Source of the DNA: Aggregicoccus sp. 17bor-14
GTDB taxonomy: Bacteria > Myxococcota > Myxococcia > Myxococcales > Myxococcaceae
NCBI RefSeq assembly: GCF_009659535.1
Contig: NZ_VJZZ01000006.1
Location: forward strand, 334,189-398,188
Length of the DNA stretch: 64,000 nt
Direction of reading: 5' to 3'
Shown: positions 8,953 through 19,644 of the stretch, one piece after another
Numbering within the stretch: position 1 is the stretch's first letter
Layout: every line of letters begins with the position of its first letter
Position numbers and translations under genes: made by a program
The notes under the pieces: model-generated
Seen by the model: only the letters and a program-made list of their open reading frames with translations
The model's database searches: none
What the model was told of the DNA's origin: nothing

Positions 8953-8976
8953 GCCCCGCCTGCACGCGGGCGGGGC
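8953..8976 (+). repeat. GC hairpin in leader of hybrid kinase gene
   Basis: Arms GCCCCGCC (8953-8960) and GGCGGGGC (8969-8976) are perfect, with an 8-nt loop, 21 nt before the start codon at 8998. It could end transcription from the previous gene at 8833 or shape the leader of the next; no T-run follows. The 164-nt gap holds nothing else I can name. Confidence 0.4.
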
Positions 8977-8997
8977 CGGCGCAGGGGGGACCACCGG

Positions 8998-10284
8998 ATG
9001 GGGCTGCGCACGAGCGAGCCGACACGCATCCTGCTCGTCGACGACGACGCGAAGGGCCTCGCTGCGCTCGAGGCCACGCTCGCGCCGCTGCAGCAGATCC
9101 TGGTGCCCGCGCACAGCGGGCGCGAGGCGCTGCGCCAGCTGCTGCACCACGACTTCGCCGCCATCATCCTGGACGTGATGCTGCCGGACCTGGACGGCTT
9201 CGAGACGGCGCGGCTCATCCGCGACCGCGAGCGCAGCCGGCAGACCCCCATCCTCTTCCTCACCGCGCTGGGGCGCTCGGAGCTGCCGGAGATGCGCGCC
9301 TACGCGGTGGGCGCGGTGGACGTGCTGTTCAAGCCCGCGGACCCGGACATCCTGCGCTCCAAGGTCTCGGTGTTCGTGGACCTGCACCACAAGACGGTGC
9401 TCGCGCGCCGCCAGCAGGAGGCGCTGCACGAGGCGCAGGCGCGCGAGCACGAGCGCGCGCTCGCCGAGGCCGCGCGCCGGCTGGAGATGGAGCGGGCGCT
9501 CGCGCGCGAGCAGGTGCTGCGCGAGGAGATGCGCGCGCTGCGGCTGCGCGAGGGGCTCTTCTCGCTCACGAGCCAGGAGCTGAAGCTCACCGTGGGCGCG
9601 CTCACGCTGGAGCTGGGCCACGCGCTGGGCCGCGCCCAGGACCTGCCGGAGCCCGCGCGGGTGCCGCGCGAGGAGCTGCTCGCCACGCTGGGCTCGCTCG
9701 AGCACCCCACGCGCCGGCTGGACGTGCTGGTGGACAACCTGCTGGACCTCAGCCGCCTGGGCGCGGGGCAGCGCGAGCTGGAGCTGGAGCTCGCGGACAT
9801 GGACCTCGCGGCGCTGGCGCGCGAGGTGGCCGCGCACTTCCACGAGCCGCTCGCGCGCAGCGGCCGTCCGCTCGCGCTGCGCCTGCCGGAGGGCGGGCTG
9901 CGCGGGCGCTGGGATCGCCGGCGCCTGGAGCAGGTGGCCACCGCGCTGCTCGGCCACGCGCTGCGCCACGGCGAGGGTGGGGCGGTGGCGCTCGAGCTCG
10001 CACACACCGAAGGGGGCGAGGTGCAGCTGTGCGTGCGCCACGCGGGCCGCGCGCCCGAGGACCCCGGCCCGGTGCTCGACGCGGAGCTGCCGCCGGACCC
10101 CGCCCGCTCGGACGCGCTCGCGCTGTGGCTCGCCCACCATCTGCTGCGCCGGCTCGGCGGACGGCTGGAGATCGAGCCCGATGGCGCGGCCGGAGAGGCC
10201 GGAGGCGCAGCGGGCGGCGGCCCAGGCGTCACCTTGCGGGCACGTCTGCCGGCGGATGGGGCGGCACCCGCAGAAAAGGTTTGA
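8998..10284 (+). CDS. Receiver domain fused to degenerate histidine kinase
   Basis: 428 residues. Residues 8-125 are a complete receiver (D15-D17 acidic group, phospho-acceptor D59 in IILDVMLP, K112 in LFKPAD). Residues about 130-185 form a charged coiled coil. The rest has the outline of HisKA plus HATPase_c, but key residues are gone: the H-box reads TSQELKLT (Q193 where the phospho-His should be), the N-box reads ALLGHALRHG (no catalytic Asn), and the G1/G2 boxes are not recognisable. It is therefore probably a pseudokinase whose phosphorylation input is the receiver. The start at 8998 follows AGGGGGGA; an upstream GTG at 8881 is less likely. Followed by a small wHTH gene. Confidence 0.8.
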   Translation: MGLRTSEPTRILLVDDDAKGLAALEATLAPLQQILVPAHSGREALRQLLHHDFAAIILDVMLPDLDGFETARLIRDRERSRQTPILFLTALGRSELPEMRAYAVGAVDVLFKPADPDILRSKVSVFVDLHHKTVLARRQQEALHEAQAREHERALAEAARRLEMERALAREQVLREEMRALRLREGLFSLTSQELKLTVGALTLELGHALGRAQDLPEPARVPREELLATLGSLEHPTRRLDVLVDNLLDLSRLGAGQRELELELADMDLAALAREVAAHFHEPLARSGRPLALRLPEGGLRGRWDRRRLEQVATALLGHALRHGEGGAVALELAHTEGGEVQLCVRHAGRAPEDPGPVLDAELPPDPARSDALALWLAHHLLRRLGGRLEIEPDGAAGEAGGAAGGGPGVTLRARLPADGAAPAEKV

Positions 10285-10315
10285 CCTCCACGCATCTTCG
10301 GGCAAAGGGAAAGGC

Positions 10316-10702
10316 GTGTCCGAAGCGTCCCTCCCACCGCGCGTCCAGCGCTTCATCGAGTCGCACATCGACTCGATCGAGAAGCTGGAGGTGCTCCTGC
10401 TCCTGCGCGCCCAGCCGGGCCGCACCTGGACCTCCGCGGGCGTCGCGCAGGAGCTGCGCATCATGGAGGCCAGCGCCACCGGGCGCATGGAGGACCTGTG
10501 CGCGCGCGGGCTGCTCGCGTGCGAGGGCGGGGCGCCCGCCACCTACCGCTTCGCGCCGGCCTCCTCCGAGGACGCGCAGGCGGTGACCGAGCTCGCGGCG
10601 AGCTATTCGACTCGACGGGTGAGCGTCATCTCGTTCATCTTCAGCCGTCCCGCGGACCGGCTGAAGTCGTTCGCCAACGCCTTCCGGTTGAAGAAGGACT
10701 GA
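10316..10702 (+). CDS. Small winged-helix-like protein
   Basis: 128 residues from a GTG start preceded by AAAGGGAAAGG; an ATG at 10256 would overlap the previous gene and is disfavoured. The central part (LEVLLLLRAQPGRTWTSAGV...LRIMEASATGRMEDLCARGLL) has the helix pattern of a winged-helix domain like those in MarR-type proteins, and the C-terminus ends in a hydrophobic/basic segment (SVISFIFSRPADRLKSF). It sits between the pseudokinase and two small membrane proteins, all in one direction with short gaps. Likely a DNA-binding or protein-interaction partner of that module; unproven. Confidence 0.7.
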   Translation: MSEASLPPRVQRFIESHIDSIEKLEVLLLLRAQPGRTWTSAGVAQELRIMEASATGRMEDLCARGLLACEGGAPATYRFAPASSEDAQAVTELAASYSTRRVSVISFIFSRPADRLKSFANAFRLKKD

Positions 10703-10708
10703 CACGCC

Positions 10709-10966
10709 ATGGCTGAAGCGGTCTACGTCCTGTGCGCCCTCACCTCCGCCGCCGTCGCGGCGCTGCTCTTGCGCGGCTACAGGCACAGCGGCCACCGGCT
10801 CCTCTTCTGGAGCGGGCTGTGCTTCGTGGCGCTCTTCCTCAACAACCTCTTCCTCGTGCTGGACAAGATGGTGTTCCCCACCGCGGACCTCAGCCTGGTG
10901 CGCACCGTCTTCGCCCTGCTGGGCGTGGGCACGCTGCTCTTCGGCCTCATCTGGGAGGCGGACTAG
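10709..10966 (+). CDS. Small membrane protein (DUF5985-like)
   Basis: 85 residues with three transmembrane segments (about 3-20, 30-50, 62-82) joined by short loops; the sequence pattern RGYRHSGHRLLFWSGLCF and a C-terminal LIWEAD resemble the DUF5985 family as I remember it, a group of unknown function usually encoded in pairs. It begins 6 nt after the wHTH gene and is followed 2 nt later by another small membrane protein. Confidence 0.75.
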   Translation: MAEAVYVLCALTSAAVAALLLRGYRHSGHRLLFWSGLCFVALFLNNLFLVLDKMVFPTADLSLVRTVFALLGVGTLLFGLIWEAD

Positions 10967-10968
10967 CC

Positions 10969-11244
10969 ATGGTGTACGAGAGCCTCAAGCTGCTGCTCAA
11001 CGGCGCGGTGATGATGGGCTACTGGACCGTGGCGCTCTTCTTCCTGCGCTACTGGCGCAGCAGCCGCGACCGGCTCTTCGGCTTCTTCGCGCTCGCCTTC
11101 AGCATCATGGGCGCGAACAGCGCCGCCATCGCGCTCTTGCGCGTGGACGACGAGCGCAGCTACTTCCTCTACGTGGGCCGGCTCGTCTCGTTCCTCGTGC
11201 TGCTCTACGCCATCTGGGACAAGAACCGGGCGCGCGCGCCGTAG
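10969..11244 (+). CDS. Small membrane protein, partner of the preceding one
   Basis: 91 residues, three predicted transmembrane helices, with FFLRYWRSSRDRLFGFFALAF in the middle and an Asp-Lys-Asn-Arg end (IWDKNRARAP). The size, the loop R-x-R-D-R-L and the order of helices resemble the preceding protein, so the two may be diverged paralogues forming a heteromeric membrane unit. The start codon lies just after the previous stop (TAG CC ATG). Confidence 0.75.
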   Translation: MVYESLKLLLNGAVMMGYWTVALFFLRYWRSSRDRLFGFFALAFSIMGANSAAIALLRVDDERSYFLYVGRLVSFLVLLYAIWDKNRARAP

Positions 11245-11250
11245 CGTGCT

Positions 11251-11625
11251 TCAGCTGCCGCGCAGCTGCTCGGCGGCCTCGAGGAAGCGGCGCAGCCGCG
11301 CGAGGTGCCCCTCGGCCATGTTGGTGAAGAGGATGCCCACCGCGGGCTGCCCCTCCGGCAGCGCGCAGTGATAGCGGACCTCGCCGCACACGCGCACCGG
11401 GCCGGGCCCTCCCACGGGCAGCTCCAGCAGCAGGTCCACGCTCTCGCCCACCGGCAGCAGCGCATTGCCACCCTCGGCCCCCGGCATCAGCAGCATCCCC
11501 TGCAGGCTCAGGTCGCGGCAGCGCCCCTCCACCGCGCGCCACGCGTTGCGCACCCGCACGGGCAGGTGGCACGCCACCCGGTAGTGCTGGCGGCTGCGCG
11601 GGTAGGGCTCGGGGAGGATCGTCAT
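11251..11625 (-). CDS. PilZ-domain protein
   Basis: 124 residues, a stand-alone PilZ domain. The N-terminal RSRQHYRVACHLPVRVR supplies the basic motif and CRDLSLQGMLLMP the D-x-S-x2-G motif, the two c-di-GMP contact elements; the first is R-x4-R-like only in part, so nucleotide binding is probable but not certain. MTILPEP at 11625 is chosen as start because the longer form adds an unrelated Pro/Ser stretch. Converges on the small membrane gene. Confidence 0.85.
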   Translation of the reverse strand: MTILPEPYPRSRQHYRVACHLPVRVRNAWRAVEGRCRDLSLQGMLLMPGAEGGNALLPVGESVDLLLELPVGGPGPVRVCGEVRYHCALPEGQPAVGILFTNMAEGHLARLRRFLEAAEQLRGS

Positions 11626-12069
11626 GGGAACGGGGAGCAGCGGCGACGAGGTAGGGCCGTGCCAGCGCCCTCGCAAGGTTCACATCCCCCGACGGTAAGA
11701 GTTGCCGGGAGGACGCTGTCCTTCTTTCCGGCGTACAGGCCCCCGGGCGCTGCAGCCGCAGCGGAACCCGTAGCGAAGTGCAAGACCTTCGCGCACTTGC
11801 GGACACCCGCTGCGATCGCGCCGCGGCGGCACGCGCCTCGCATTGGGCCGTCCCCACCTGGGCGGCGGACGGTGGGGGGAAGGCCGTGGGGGGGCCCGGG
11901 ACTTCTGCAGCGCAGCACGCCCGTCTTCCACCTTGCCCGCAGCACCCGTGCGCTCCCCGTGCTCCCCGTGCTCCCCACCCGCTCCTGCTCCTGCTCCACC
12001 GTCCATCCCCTCGCCGCGCCGTGCCCGGCGCGCAGTCCGTCTCCGAGCCTGTCGGGGGGCGCGACGCTG
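11626..12069. other. Gene-free stretch between PilZ and Ser/Thr kinase genes
   Basis: About 440 bp of divergent intergenic DNA with no convincing ORF in the local codon style. It holds one inverted pair AAGTGC/GCACTT (11776-11781 and 11793-11798). Promoters for both flanking genes must lie here, but no clear -10/-35 or -24/-12 site was found. The N-terminus of the kinase could extend into the right end. Confidence 0.4.
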
Positions 12070-13881
<1,812 letters not shown>

Positions 13882-13962
13882 GCCGGGCGGGGGGAGACCG
13901 GGCAGGCGTGCGCAACGTGGCCTCTCCCCGTGCATCCGCTGCATGATCCCCCTCCGCACCCC

Positions 13963-15315
13963 ATGGCCTCCGCTCCCCCCGACAGAGACTCCGACCGCAG
14001 CGCCTCCTCCTCTCCCGCTGACGACGGCGAGGGCTCCCTCCCGCCCTCCGGGCGCTTCGACCGCTTCCGCCGGCTCGCGGGGCTGGGCGCGCAGCTGGGG
14101 GTGGATGCGCTGCGCGGCGGCGCGCGCCGGCTCACGGGCGGCGAGGCGGAGCTGCTCAGCCGCGGCACCGCCGAGAAGCTGGTGGCCACGCTGGGGGACC
14201 TGAAGGGCGCGGCGATGAAGCTGGGGCAGATGGCCGCCATGGACCCGGACCTGCTCGGCCCCGAGGTGCGGCAGGTGCTCGCGCGGCTGCAGAACCAGGC
14301 GCCCGCCATGGCGTACGCCCAGGTGGCGCGCGTGGTGGAGGAGGAGCTGGGCGCCCCGCCCGAGCGGCTCTTCGCGCACTTCGAGCGCGCGCCCTTCGCC
14401 GCGGCGAGCCTCGGCCAGGTGCACCGCGCGCGGCTCGAGGACGGGCGCGAGGTGGCGGTGAAGGTGCAGTACCCGGGCGTGCGCCAGAGCCTGCAGGGGG
14501 ACCTGGACAACCTGGGGCTGGTGGTGAAGACGGTGTCGCTCGCCGGCAAGGGGCTGGACGGCAGCGCCTACTACCGCGAGGTGTGCCAGGAGCTGCTCCT
14601 GGAGCTGGACTACCGGCGCGAGGCGGAGCTCGCGCGCGCCTTCGCGGCCTCCGTCGAGCGGCTGCCCGACCTGGTGGTGCCCGGGGTGGTGGACGCGCGC
14701 AGCGCCGAGCGCGTGCTCACCCTGGAGCTCCTGCCCGGCCCCACGCTCAAGGACTGGGTGCCCACGCGGCCGCCCGCCGTGGAGCGCTTCCGCGTGAGCC
14801 GGCAGCTGGTGCGCGCCATCTACGGCCCCTTCTTCCTCGAGGGGCTGATCCACGCGGACCCGCACCCGGGCAACTTCCTGGTGCTGCCTGACGGCCGGCT
14901 CGGCGTGCTGGACTTCGGCAGCATCAAGCGCTTCAGCCCGGCGTTCGTGCAGGCCAACCGCACGCTGTTCCTGCAGGCCCTGCGCTTCGAGGCGCGCGAC
15001 GCCCTCTCGCTCTGCCGGGCGGTGGGCTTCACCGTGGAGCTGCCCGAGGCGGAGGCGGCCGCCTTCCTGCTCGAGATCCTGGACATCGCCGGGCGCCCCT
15101 GGCGCACGGACGCGTACGACTACGCGCGCTGCGAGATCAACGCCGACCTGCGCCGCCACTTCACGAAGAACGCCGCCAAGGCGCTCAAGGTGCGCCCGCC
15201 CCCCGAGGCCGTGCTCTTCCTGCGCGCCACCGGGGGCCTCGGGCAGAACCTGCGCCTGATCGAGGCCGCGGGCGACTTCCGCCGCGTGTTCCAGGAGGTC
15301 GCAGACCTGTTGTGA
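13963..15315 (+). CDS. ABC1/UbiB-family atypical kinase
   Basis: 450 residues. Diagnostic ABC1 motifs: GAAMKLGQMAAMDP (KxGQ motif), AAASLGQVH, VAVKVQYPGV (catalytic Lys), ELDYRREAEL, HADPHPGNFLV and VLDFGSIKRF. These belong to the UbiB/ADCK group of ATP-dependent proteins linked to isoprenoid-quinone metabolism and lipid homeostasis. No ubiquinone genes are nearby. The N-terminal about 30 residues are Ser/Asp/Pro-rich and disordered. Start 13963 is preferred; an ATG at 13930 is in frame. It lies 81 nt after the Ser/Thr kinase gene in the same direction, possibly the same transcript. Confidence 0.9.
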   Translation: MASAPPDRDSDRSASSSPADDGEGSLPPSGRFDRFRRLAGLGAQLGVDALRGGARRLTGGEAELLSRGTAEKLVATLGDLKGAAMKLGQMAAMDPDLLGPEVRQVLARLQNQAPAMAYAQVARVVEEELGAPPERLFAHFERAPFAAASLGQVHRARLEDGREVAVKVQYPGVRQSLQGDLDNLGLVVKTVSLAGKGLDGSAYYREVCQELLLELDYRREAELARAFAASVERLPDLVVPGVVDARSAERVLTLELLPGPTLKDWVPTRPPAVERFRVSRQLVRAIYGPFFLEGLIHADPHPGNFLVLPDGRLGVLDFGSIKRFSPAFVQANRTLFLQALRFEARDALSLCRAVGFTVELPEAEAAAFLLEILDIAGRPWRTDAYDYARCEINADLRRHFTKNAAKALKVRPPPEAVLFLRATGGLGQNLRLIEAAGDFRRVFQEVADLL

Positions 15316-15456
15316 GCACGGTGCAGACCTCCTGTGACACTGCAGTGACCGTCCTGCTGCGCACCTCTTGCGCACGCCCCCTCTGACAAGCGCCCCGCGT
15401 CTGGGGTAAGACCCTCTGCGGCCGCGGTTCGGGCCACGGTCCCGGGGGGGACGCCC

Positions 15457-18400
15457 ATGAAGCGGAAGCTCGGCGGCGAGGCCGCCACGCCGGTGCAGGG
15501 TGTGTTGCAGCGCCTGGAGGGCGTGCTCGCCCTGTTGCCCGAGGCGGTGCTCGTCTCGGATGCCGCGGGCCTCATCCTCTGGGCGAACGACGCCGCCGCG
15601 CGCCTCTTCGGGACCAGCGCCGGGCAGCTGCGCGGCCCGCTCGCGGAGCTGCCCGAGCGCTTCGGGCTGCGGCCCCTGCAGGGCCAGGCCCGCCCCGCCT
15701 CCTTCGCCGCGCGCGTGCTCGCGGGCGAGAGCGCCGTGGGCGCCGAGCGCTTCAGCATCCCCGCGGCCGGGGGAGCGGGCACGGCGAGGCGCGAGGTGCG
15801 CGCGAGCACGGTGCCGCTGCGCGGCGAGCGCGGGGAGCTCGAGGGCGCGCTCCTGCTGCTGCAGCCGGCCGCAGGCGAGGAGGGCGAGGCGGAGCGCGAG
15901 CTCGCGGCCGCGAGCGAGCACTTCCTCGCCGAGGCGAGCGTGGCGCTCGCCCAGTCCCTGGACGAGGCGCAGACGCTCTCGGCGTGCGCGCAGGTGGCGG
16001 TGCCCTTCCTCGCCGACTGGTGCGTGGTGGACCTCGCCGAGCGCCCCGAGGCCCCGGCCCAGCGCGCGGTGGCCCACGCGGACCCCGCGCTCGCATCGCT
16101 CGCGGCCGCCGTGCGCGCCACCCCCTTGCGCCCCGAGCCGGGCAGCGCGCGCGCGCAGGTGCTGGAGCGCGGCGAGCCGCTGCTGCTCGAGCCCCTGCAT
16201 CCCGTGCCCGGGCGCGCGGGGCCCCTGGGGCTGGTGGGCGTGCTGGACGTGGGCTGCTGCACGGTGGTGCCCCTGCTCGCGCGCGGCCGCACCCTGGGCA
16301 CGCTCACCCTGCTCAGCAGCCCCGGCGGACGAAGGCTTCCCGGCGCCCAGACGCTGGCGCTCGCCGCGGACCTCGGCCGGCGCGCCGCGCTCGCGGTGGA
16401 CAACGCGCGGCTCTACGCCCAGGCGCACGCGGCCACCGAGCGCACCCAGCGCCTGCAGCGGGTCATCGCCGCGCTGGGCACCGCGCTCACGCGCGTGGAG
16501 GTGGTGGAGGTGGTGATGGGCCAGGCGCGCGAGGCGCTCGGCGCACAGACCGGCGCGGTGGCGCTGCTGGACCTGCACGGCGAGGCGCTCGAGCTGCTCT
16601 CCTCGCAGGACATCCCGGCCGCCGTGCGCGAGCGCTTCCAGCGCATCCCCCTGAGCACCCGCACGCCCCTCACCCAGGTGGTGCGCACGGGCGAGCCGCA
16701 GTGGCTGGGCACCCCGGAGGCCTACGCCCAGGAGTACCCCGCCTTCAGCGCCCTCACGCTGCCGCACACCGGCTCGCGCGCGCTCGCCGCCATCCCGCTC
16801 ACGGGCGCGGGCGGGCGCACCGTGGGCGCGCTCTCGCTGGGCTTTCCCACCGCGCAGTACTTCGGGCCGGAGGACCGCGCCTTCCTCCTCGCGCTGGCGC
16901 AGCACCTGAGCCAGGCGCTCGAGCGCGCGCGCCTCTACGAGGCCGAGCACCGCGCCCGCGCGGAGGCCGAGGCCACCAGCGCGCGCGCCGCCTTCCTCGC
17001 CGAGGCGAGCAAGCTGCTCGCGAGCGCGCCCGAGCCCGAGGAGACGCTGGACGCCGTGGTGCGGCTCGCGGTGCCCGAGCTGGTGGACGGCGTGGTGGTG
17101 GACCTGCTCGTGGAGGTGGGGGAGGCGGAGGCGGCGGACCCCGCGTGGCGCGCCGCCGCGCACGTGGACCCGGGCTGCGAGGCGGCCCTGCACGCGCTCG
17201 CCCGCCGCAGCCCGCACCGGCGCGCCGCGCCCTCGCCGCTGCTGCGCCTGCTGGGCCCCGAGCGCACCCCGCGGCTCGCGCCGGTGACGGACGCGCAGCT
17301 GCAGGCCGCGGCAGAGGACGAGCAGCAGCTGCAGCTCCTGCGCGCCGCGGGGCTCGAGGGCGTGGTGGGGGTGGGGGTGCCCATCGCGTCGCGCGGGCTG
17401 CAGCTGGGCGCGGTGTTCCTGCTCGTCCAGTCCGAGCGCCCGGGGCGCCCCGGGCACTCGGACATCGCCATGCTCGCGCTCGCCGAGGAGCTCGCGCGCC
17501 GCATCGGGCAGGCCGCGGACAACGCGCGGCTCGCGCGCGAGGCGGAAGGGGCGCTGCGGCGCAAGGAGGAGAGCCTCGCGCTGCTGGACACGCTGCTGCA
17601 CACCGCGCCCTTCGGCCACGCGCTCTTCGACCTGGAGCTGCGCTGCGTGCGCATCAACGACGCGCTCGCGCGCATGAACGGGCGCAGCGTGGCGGCGCAC
17701 CTGGGGCGGGCCGCGCGCGACTTCCTGCCCACCGCGCTGCCCCCCGCCATGCACGCCGCGCTGGAGGCGCGCCTGCGCCAGGTGCGCGACTCGGGCGAGC
17801 CGCTCTTCGACCAGGAGCTGGAGCTGCCGGCGCCGGCCGCACCGCTCGACCTGCGCGAGGGCCCCGGCGGTGGCGGCCACGGCCGCGAGCCTCGCGAGGG
17901 GAGGCTGCACGGGCTCGCGAGCTACTACCCGGTGCGCACCCCGGGCGGCTGGCTGATGGGCATCGGGATGACGGTGCTGGACATCAGCGCGCGCAAGGTG
18001 GCGGAGCAGGCGCGCGCGCACCTGCTCTCGCAGCTGCGCACGGAGCGCTTCCTCCTGGAGGCGGTGCTGCAGCAGATGCCCGCCGGCGTGGTCATCGCCG
18101 AGGCGCCCAGCGGCAAGAGCATGCTGGTGAACCGGCGGGTGGAGGAGATCGTCCGCACCCCCAACAGCCCCGTGGACTCGGTGGACGGCTACGGGCGCGT
18201 GCAGGGCTTCCGCGCGGACGGAAGCCCCTTGCCCGCCGAGGAGTGGCCGCTCGCGCGCGCGGTGCGCCGCGGCGAGACGGTGCTGGGCGAGGAGACGGAG
18301 TTCCTGCGCGGCGACGGCACGCGCGGGGTGATGCGCCAGAGCGCCGGGCCCGTGCGCGACGCGAGCGGACGGGTGGTGGCCGCCGTCACCGCCTTCTTCG

Positions 18401-19644
18401 ACGTGACGGAGCAGCGGCGCGCGGCCGCCGGCCAGCGCCTGCTCAGCGAGGCGAGCCGTGTGCTCGCCAGCTCCCTGGACTACGAGCAGACCCTGCAGCG
18501 CGCGATGCTGCTCGCCGTGCCCGAGCTCGCCGACTGGTGCGCCGTGACGCTCGTGCGCCGCGAGCCGCCCTTCGGCGAGGAGGTGCTGGTGGCGCACGCG
18601 GACCCCACCAAGGCGCAGCTGCTCGAGCGGGTGCGCCACCGCGTGCACCCGGACACCGACTGGGCCGTCACCCGCGTGCTGCGCACCGGGCAGGGGCAGC
18701 TGGTGGCGCAGCTGGACCCCTCCGCGATCGAGCGCTCGCAGCAGGACCCCGAGCTGGTGGCGGCCCTGCGCGAGGTGGGCATGCACTCGCTCATCTCCGC
18801 GCCCCTGCGCACCCCCGGTGGCACCTTCGGCGCGCTCACCTTCGTCTCCGCGCGCCCCGAGCGCCGCTACGACGAGAAGGACCTCGCGCTCGCCGAGGAG
18901 CTCGCGCGGCGCGCCGCGCTCGCCATCGAGAACGCGCGCCTGTACCGCAAGACGCAAGGGGCGCTGCAGGCGCGCGAGGACATGATGGCCTTCGTGAGCC
19001 ACGACCTCGCGACGCCCCTGCTCGCCATCACCACCACCGCCCAGGTGCTGCAGCAGGAGCTGCCGGCGGGGGAGGCGGGCGCGGCGGCGCGCGAGCGCGT
19101 GCGGTGGATCCAGCAGTCGGTGGCCGGGATGCGGCGGCTGGTGGGAGACCTGCTGGACCTCGGGCGCCTCGAGGCGGGCCGGCTCCCCCTGCGCCCCCAG
19201 CGCCACCCGGCGCGCTCGCTCGTGGAGGGCACCTTCGAGGCGCACAGCCCGCTCGCCGCCGAGCGCGGCGTGCGCCTGGTGAGCGCGCTGCCCGTGCCCG
19301 AGGCCCCGGTGTTCTGCGACCGCGAGCGCGTGCTGCAGGTGTTCAACAACCTGGTGGGCAACGCGCTGCGCTTCAGCCCGCGCGGCGGCGCCGTCACCAT
19401 CCGGGGCGAGGCGCGCGAGGGCGAGTTCCTCTTCTGCGTCGCGGACGAGGGGCCCGGCCTCTCCGCCGAGGAGCTGCCCCAGGTGTTCGGCCGCTTCTGG
19501 CGCGGCAAGGACCGCGGCCACCCGGGCGCAGGCCTCGGCCTCTACATCGCGCGCGCGGTGGTGGAGGCGCACGGCGGCGCCATCTGGGTCGCGAGCGAGG
19601 CGGGGCAGGGGACCAGCTTCTTCTTCACCCTGCCGGAGGGCTAG
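15457..19644 (+). CDS. Giant multi-PAS/GAF sensor histidine kinase
   Basis: 1395 residues, no transmembrane segment, so a soluble sensor. From the N-terminus: PAS (about 15-140), GAF (about 150-325), GAF (about 330-500), GAF-like (about 510-690), two PAS (about 700-990, with PVRTPGGWLMGIGMTVLDIS and VVAAVTAFFDVTEQRR), GAF (about 990-1160), HisKA with VSHDLATPL (H1182), and HATPase_c with NNLVGNALRFSP, VADEGPGLS and GAGLGLYIAR. All catalytic boxes are intact. Three GAF domains share the pattern LAEAS...VPELVD, suggesting internal duplication. Start ATG follows GGGGGGACGCCC. No response regulator is adjacent, so it is an orphan kinase. A short CACTGCAGTG palindrome lies at 15338 in its upstream gap. 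Confidence 0.93.
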   Translation: MKRKLGGEAATPVQGVLQRLEGVLALLPEAVLVSDAAGLILWANDAAARLFGTSAGQLRGPLAELPERFGLRPLQGQARPASFAARVLAGESAVGAERFSIPAAGGAGTARREVRASTVPLRGERGELEGALLLLQPAAGEEGEAERELAAASEHFLAEASVALAQSLDEAQTLSACAQVAVPFLADWCVVDLAERPEAPAQRAVAHADPALASLAAAVRATPLRPEPGSARAQVLERGEPLLLEPLHPVPGRAGPLGLVGVLDVGCCTVVPLLARGRTLGTLTLLSSPGGRRLPGAQTLALAADLGRRAALAVDNARLYAQAHAATERTQRLQRVIAALGTALTRVEVVEVVMGQAREALGAQTGAVALLDLHGEALELLSSQDIPAAVRERFQRIPLSTRTPLTQVVRTGEPQWLGTPEAYAQEYPAFSALTLPHTGSRALAAIPLTGAGGRTVGALSLGFPTAQYFGPEDRAFLLALAQHLSQALERARLYEAEHRARAEAEATSARAAFLAEASKLLASAPEPEETLDAVVRLAVPELVDGVVVDLLVEVGEAEAADPAWRAAAHVDPGCEAALHALARRSPHRRAAPSPLLRLLGPERTPRLAPVTDAQLQAAAEDEQQLQLLRAAGLEGVVGVGVPIASRGLQLGAVFLLVQSERPGRPGHSDIAMLALAEELARRIGQAADNARLAREAEGALRRKEESLALLDTLLHTAPFGHALFDLELRCVRINDALARMNGRSVAAHLGRAARDFLPTALPPAMHAALEARLRQVRDSGEPLFDQELELPAPAAPLDLREGPGGGGHGREPREGRLHGLASYYPVRTPGGWLMGIGMTVLDISARKVAEQARAHLLSQLRTERFLLEAVLQQMPAGVVIAEAPSGKSMLVNRRVEEIVRTPNSPVDSVDGYGRVQGFRADGSPLPAEEWPLARAVRRGETVLGEETEFLRGDGTRGVMRQSAGPVRDASGRVVAAVTAFFDVTEQRRAAAGQRLLSEASRVLASSLDYEQTLQRAMLLAVPELADWCAVTLVRREPPFGEEVLVAHADPTKAQLLERVRHRVHPDTDWAVTRVLRTGQGQLVAQLDPSAIERSQQDPELVAALREVGMHSLISAPLRTPGGTFGALTFVSARPERRYDEKDLALAEELARRAALAIENARLYRKTQGALQAREDMMAFVSHDLATPLLAITTTAQVLQQELPAGEAGAAARERVRWIQQSVAGMRRLVGDLLDLGRLEAGRLPLRPQRHPARSLVEGTFEAHSPLAAERGVRLVSALPVPEAPVFCDRERVLQVFNNLVGNALRFSPRGGAVTIRGEAREGEFLFCVADEGPGLSAEELPQVFGRFWRGKDRGHPGAGLGLYIARAVVEAHGGAIWVASEAGQGTSFFFTLPEG

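Noticed and set aside
13931..13944. Repeated GCATCCGCTGCAT near 13931 and 41285
   Set aside because: Two short copies before unrelated genes; too little to call a regulatory element.
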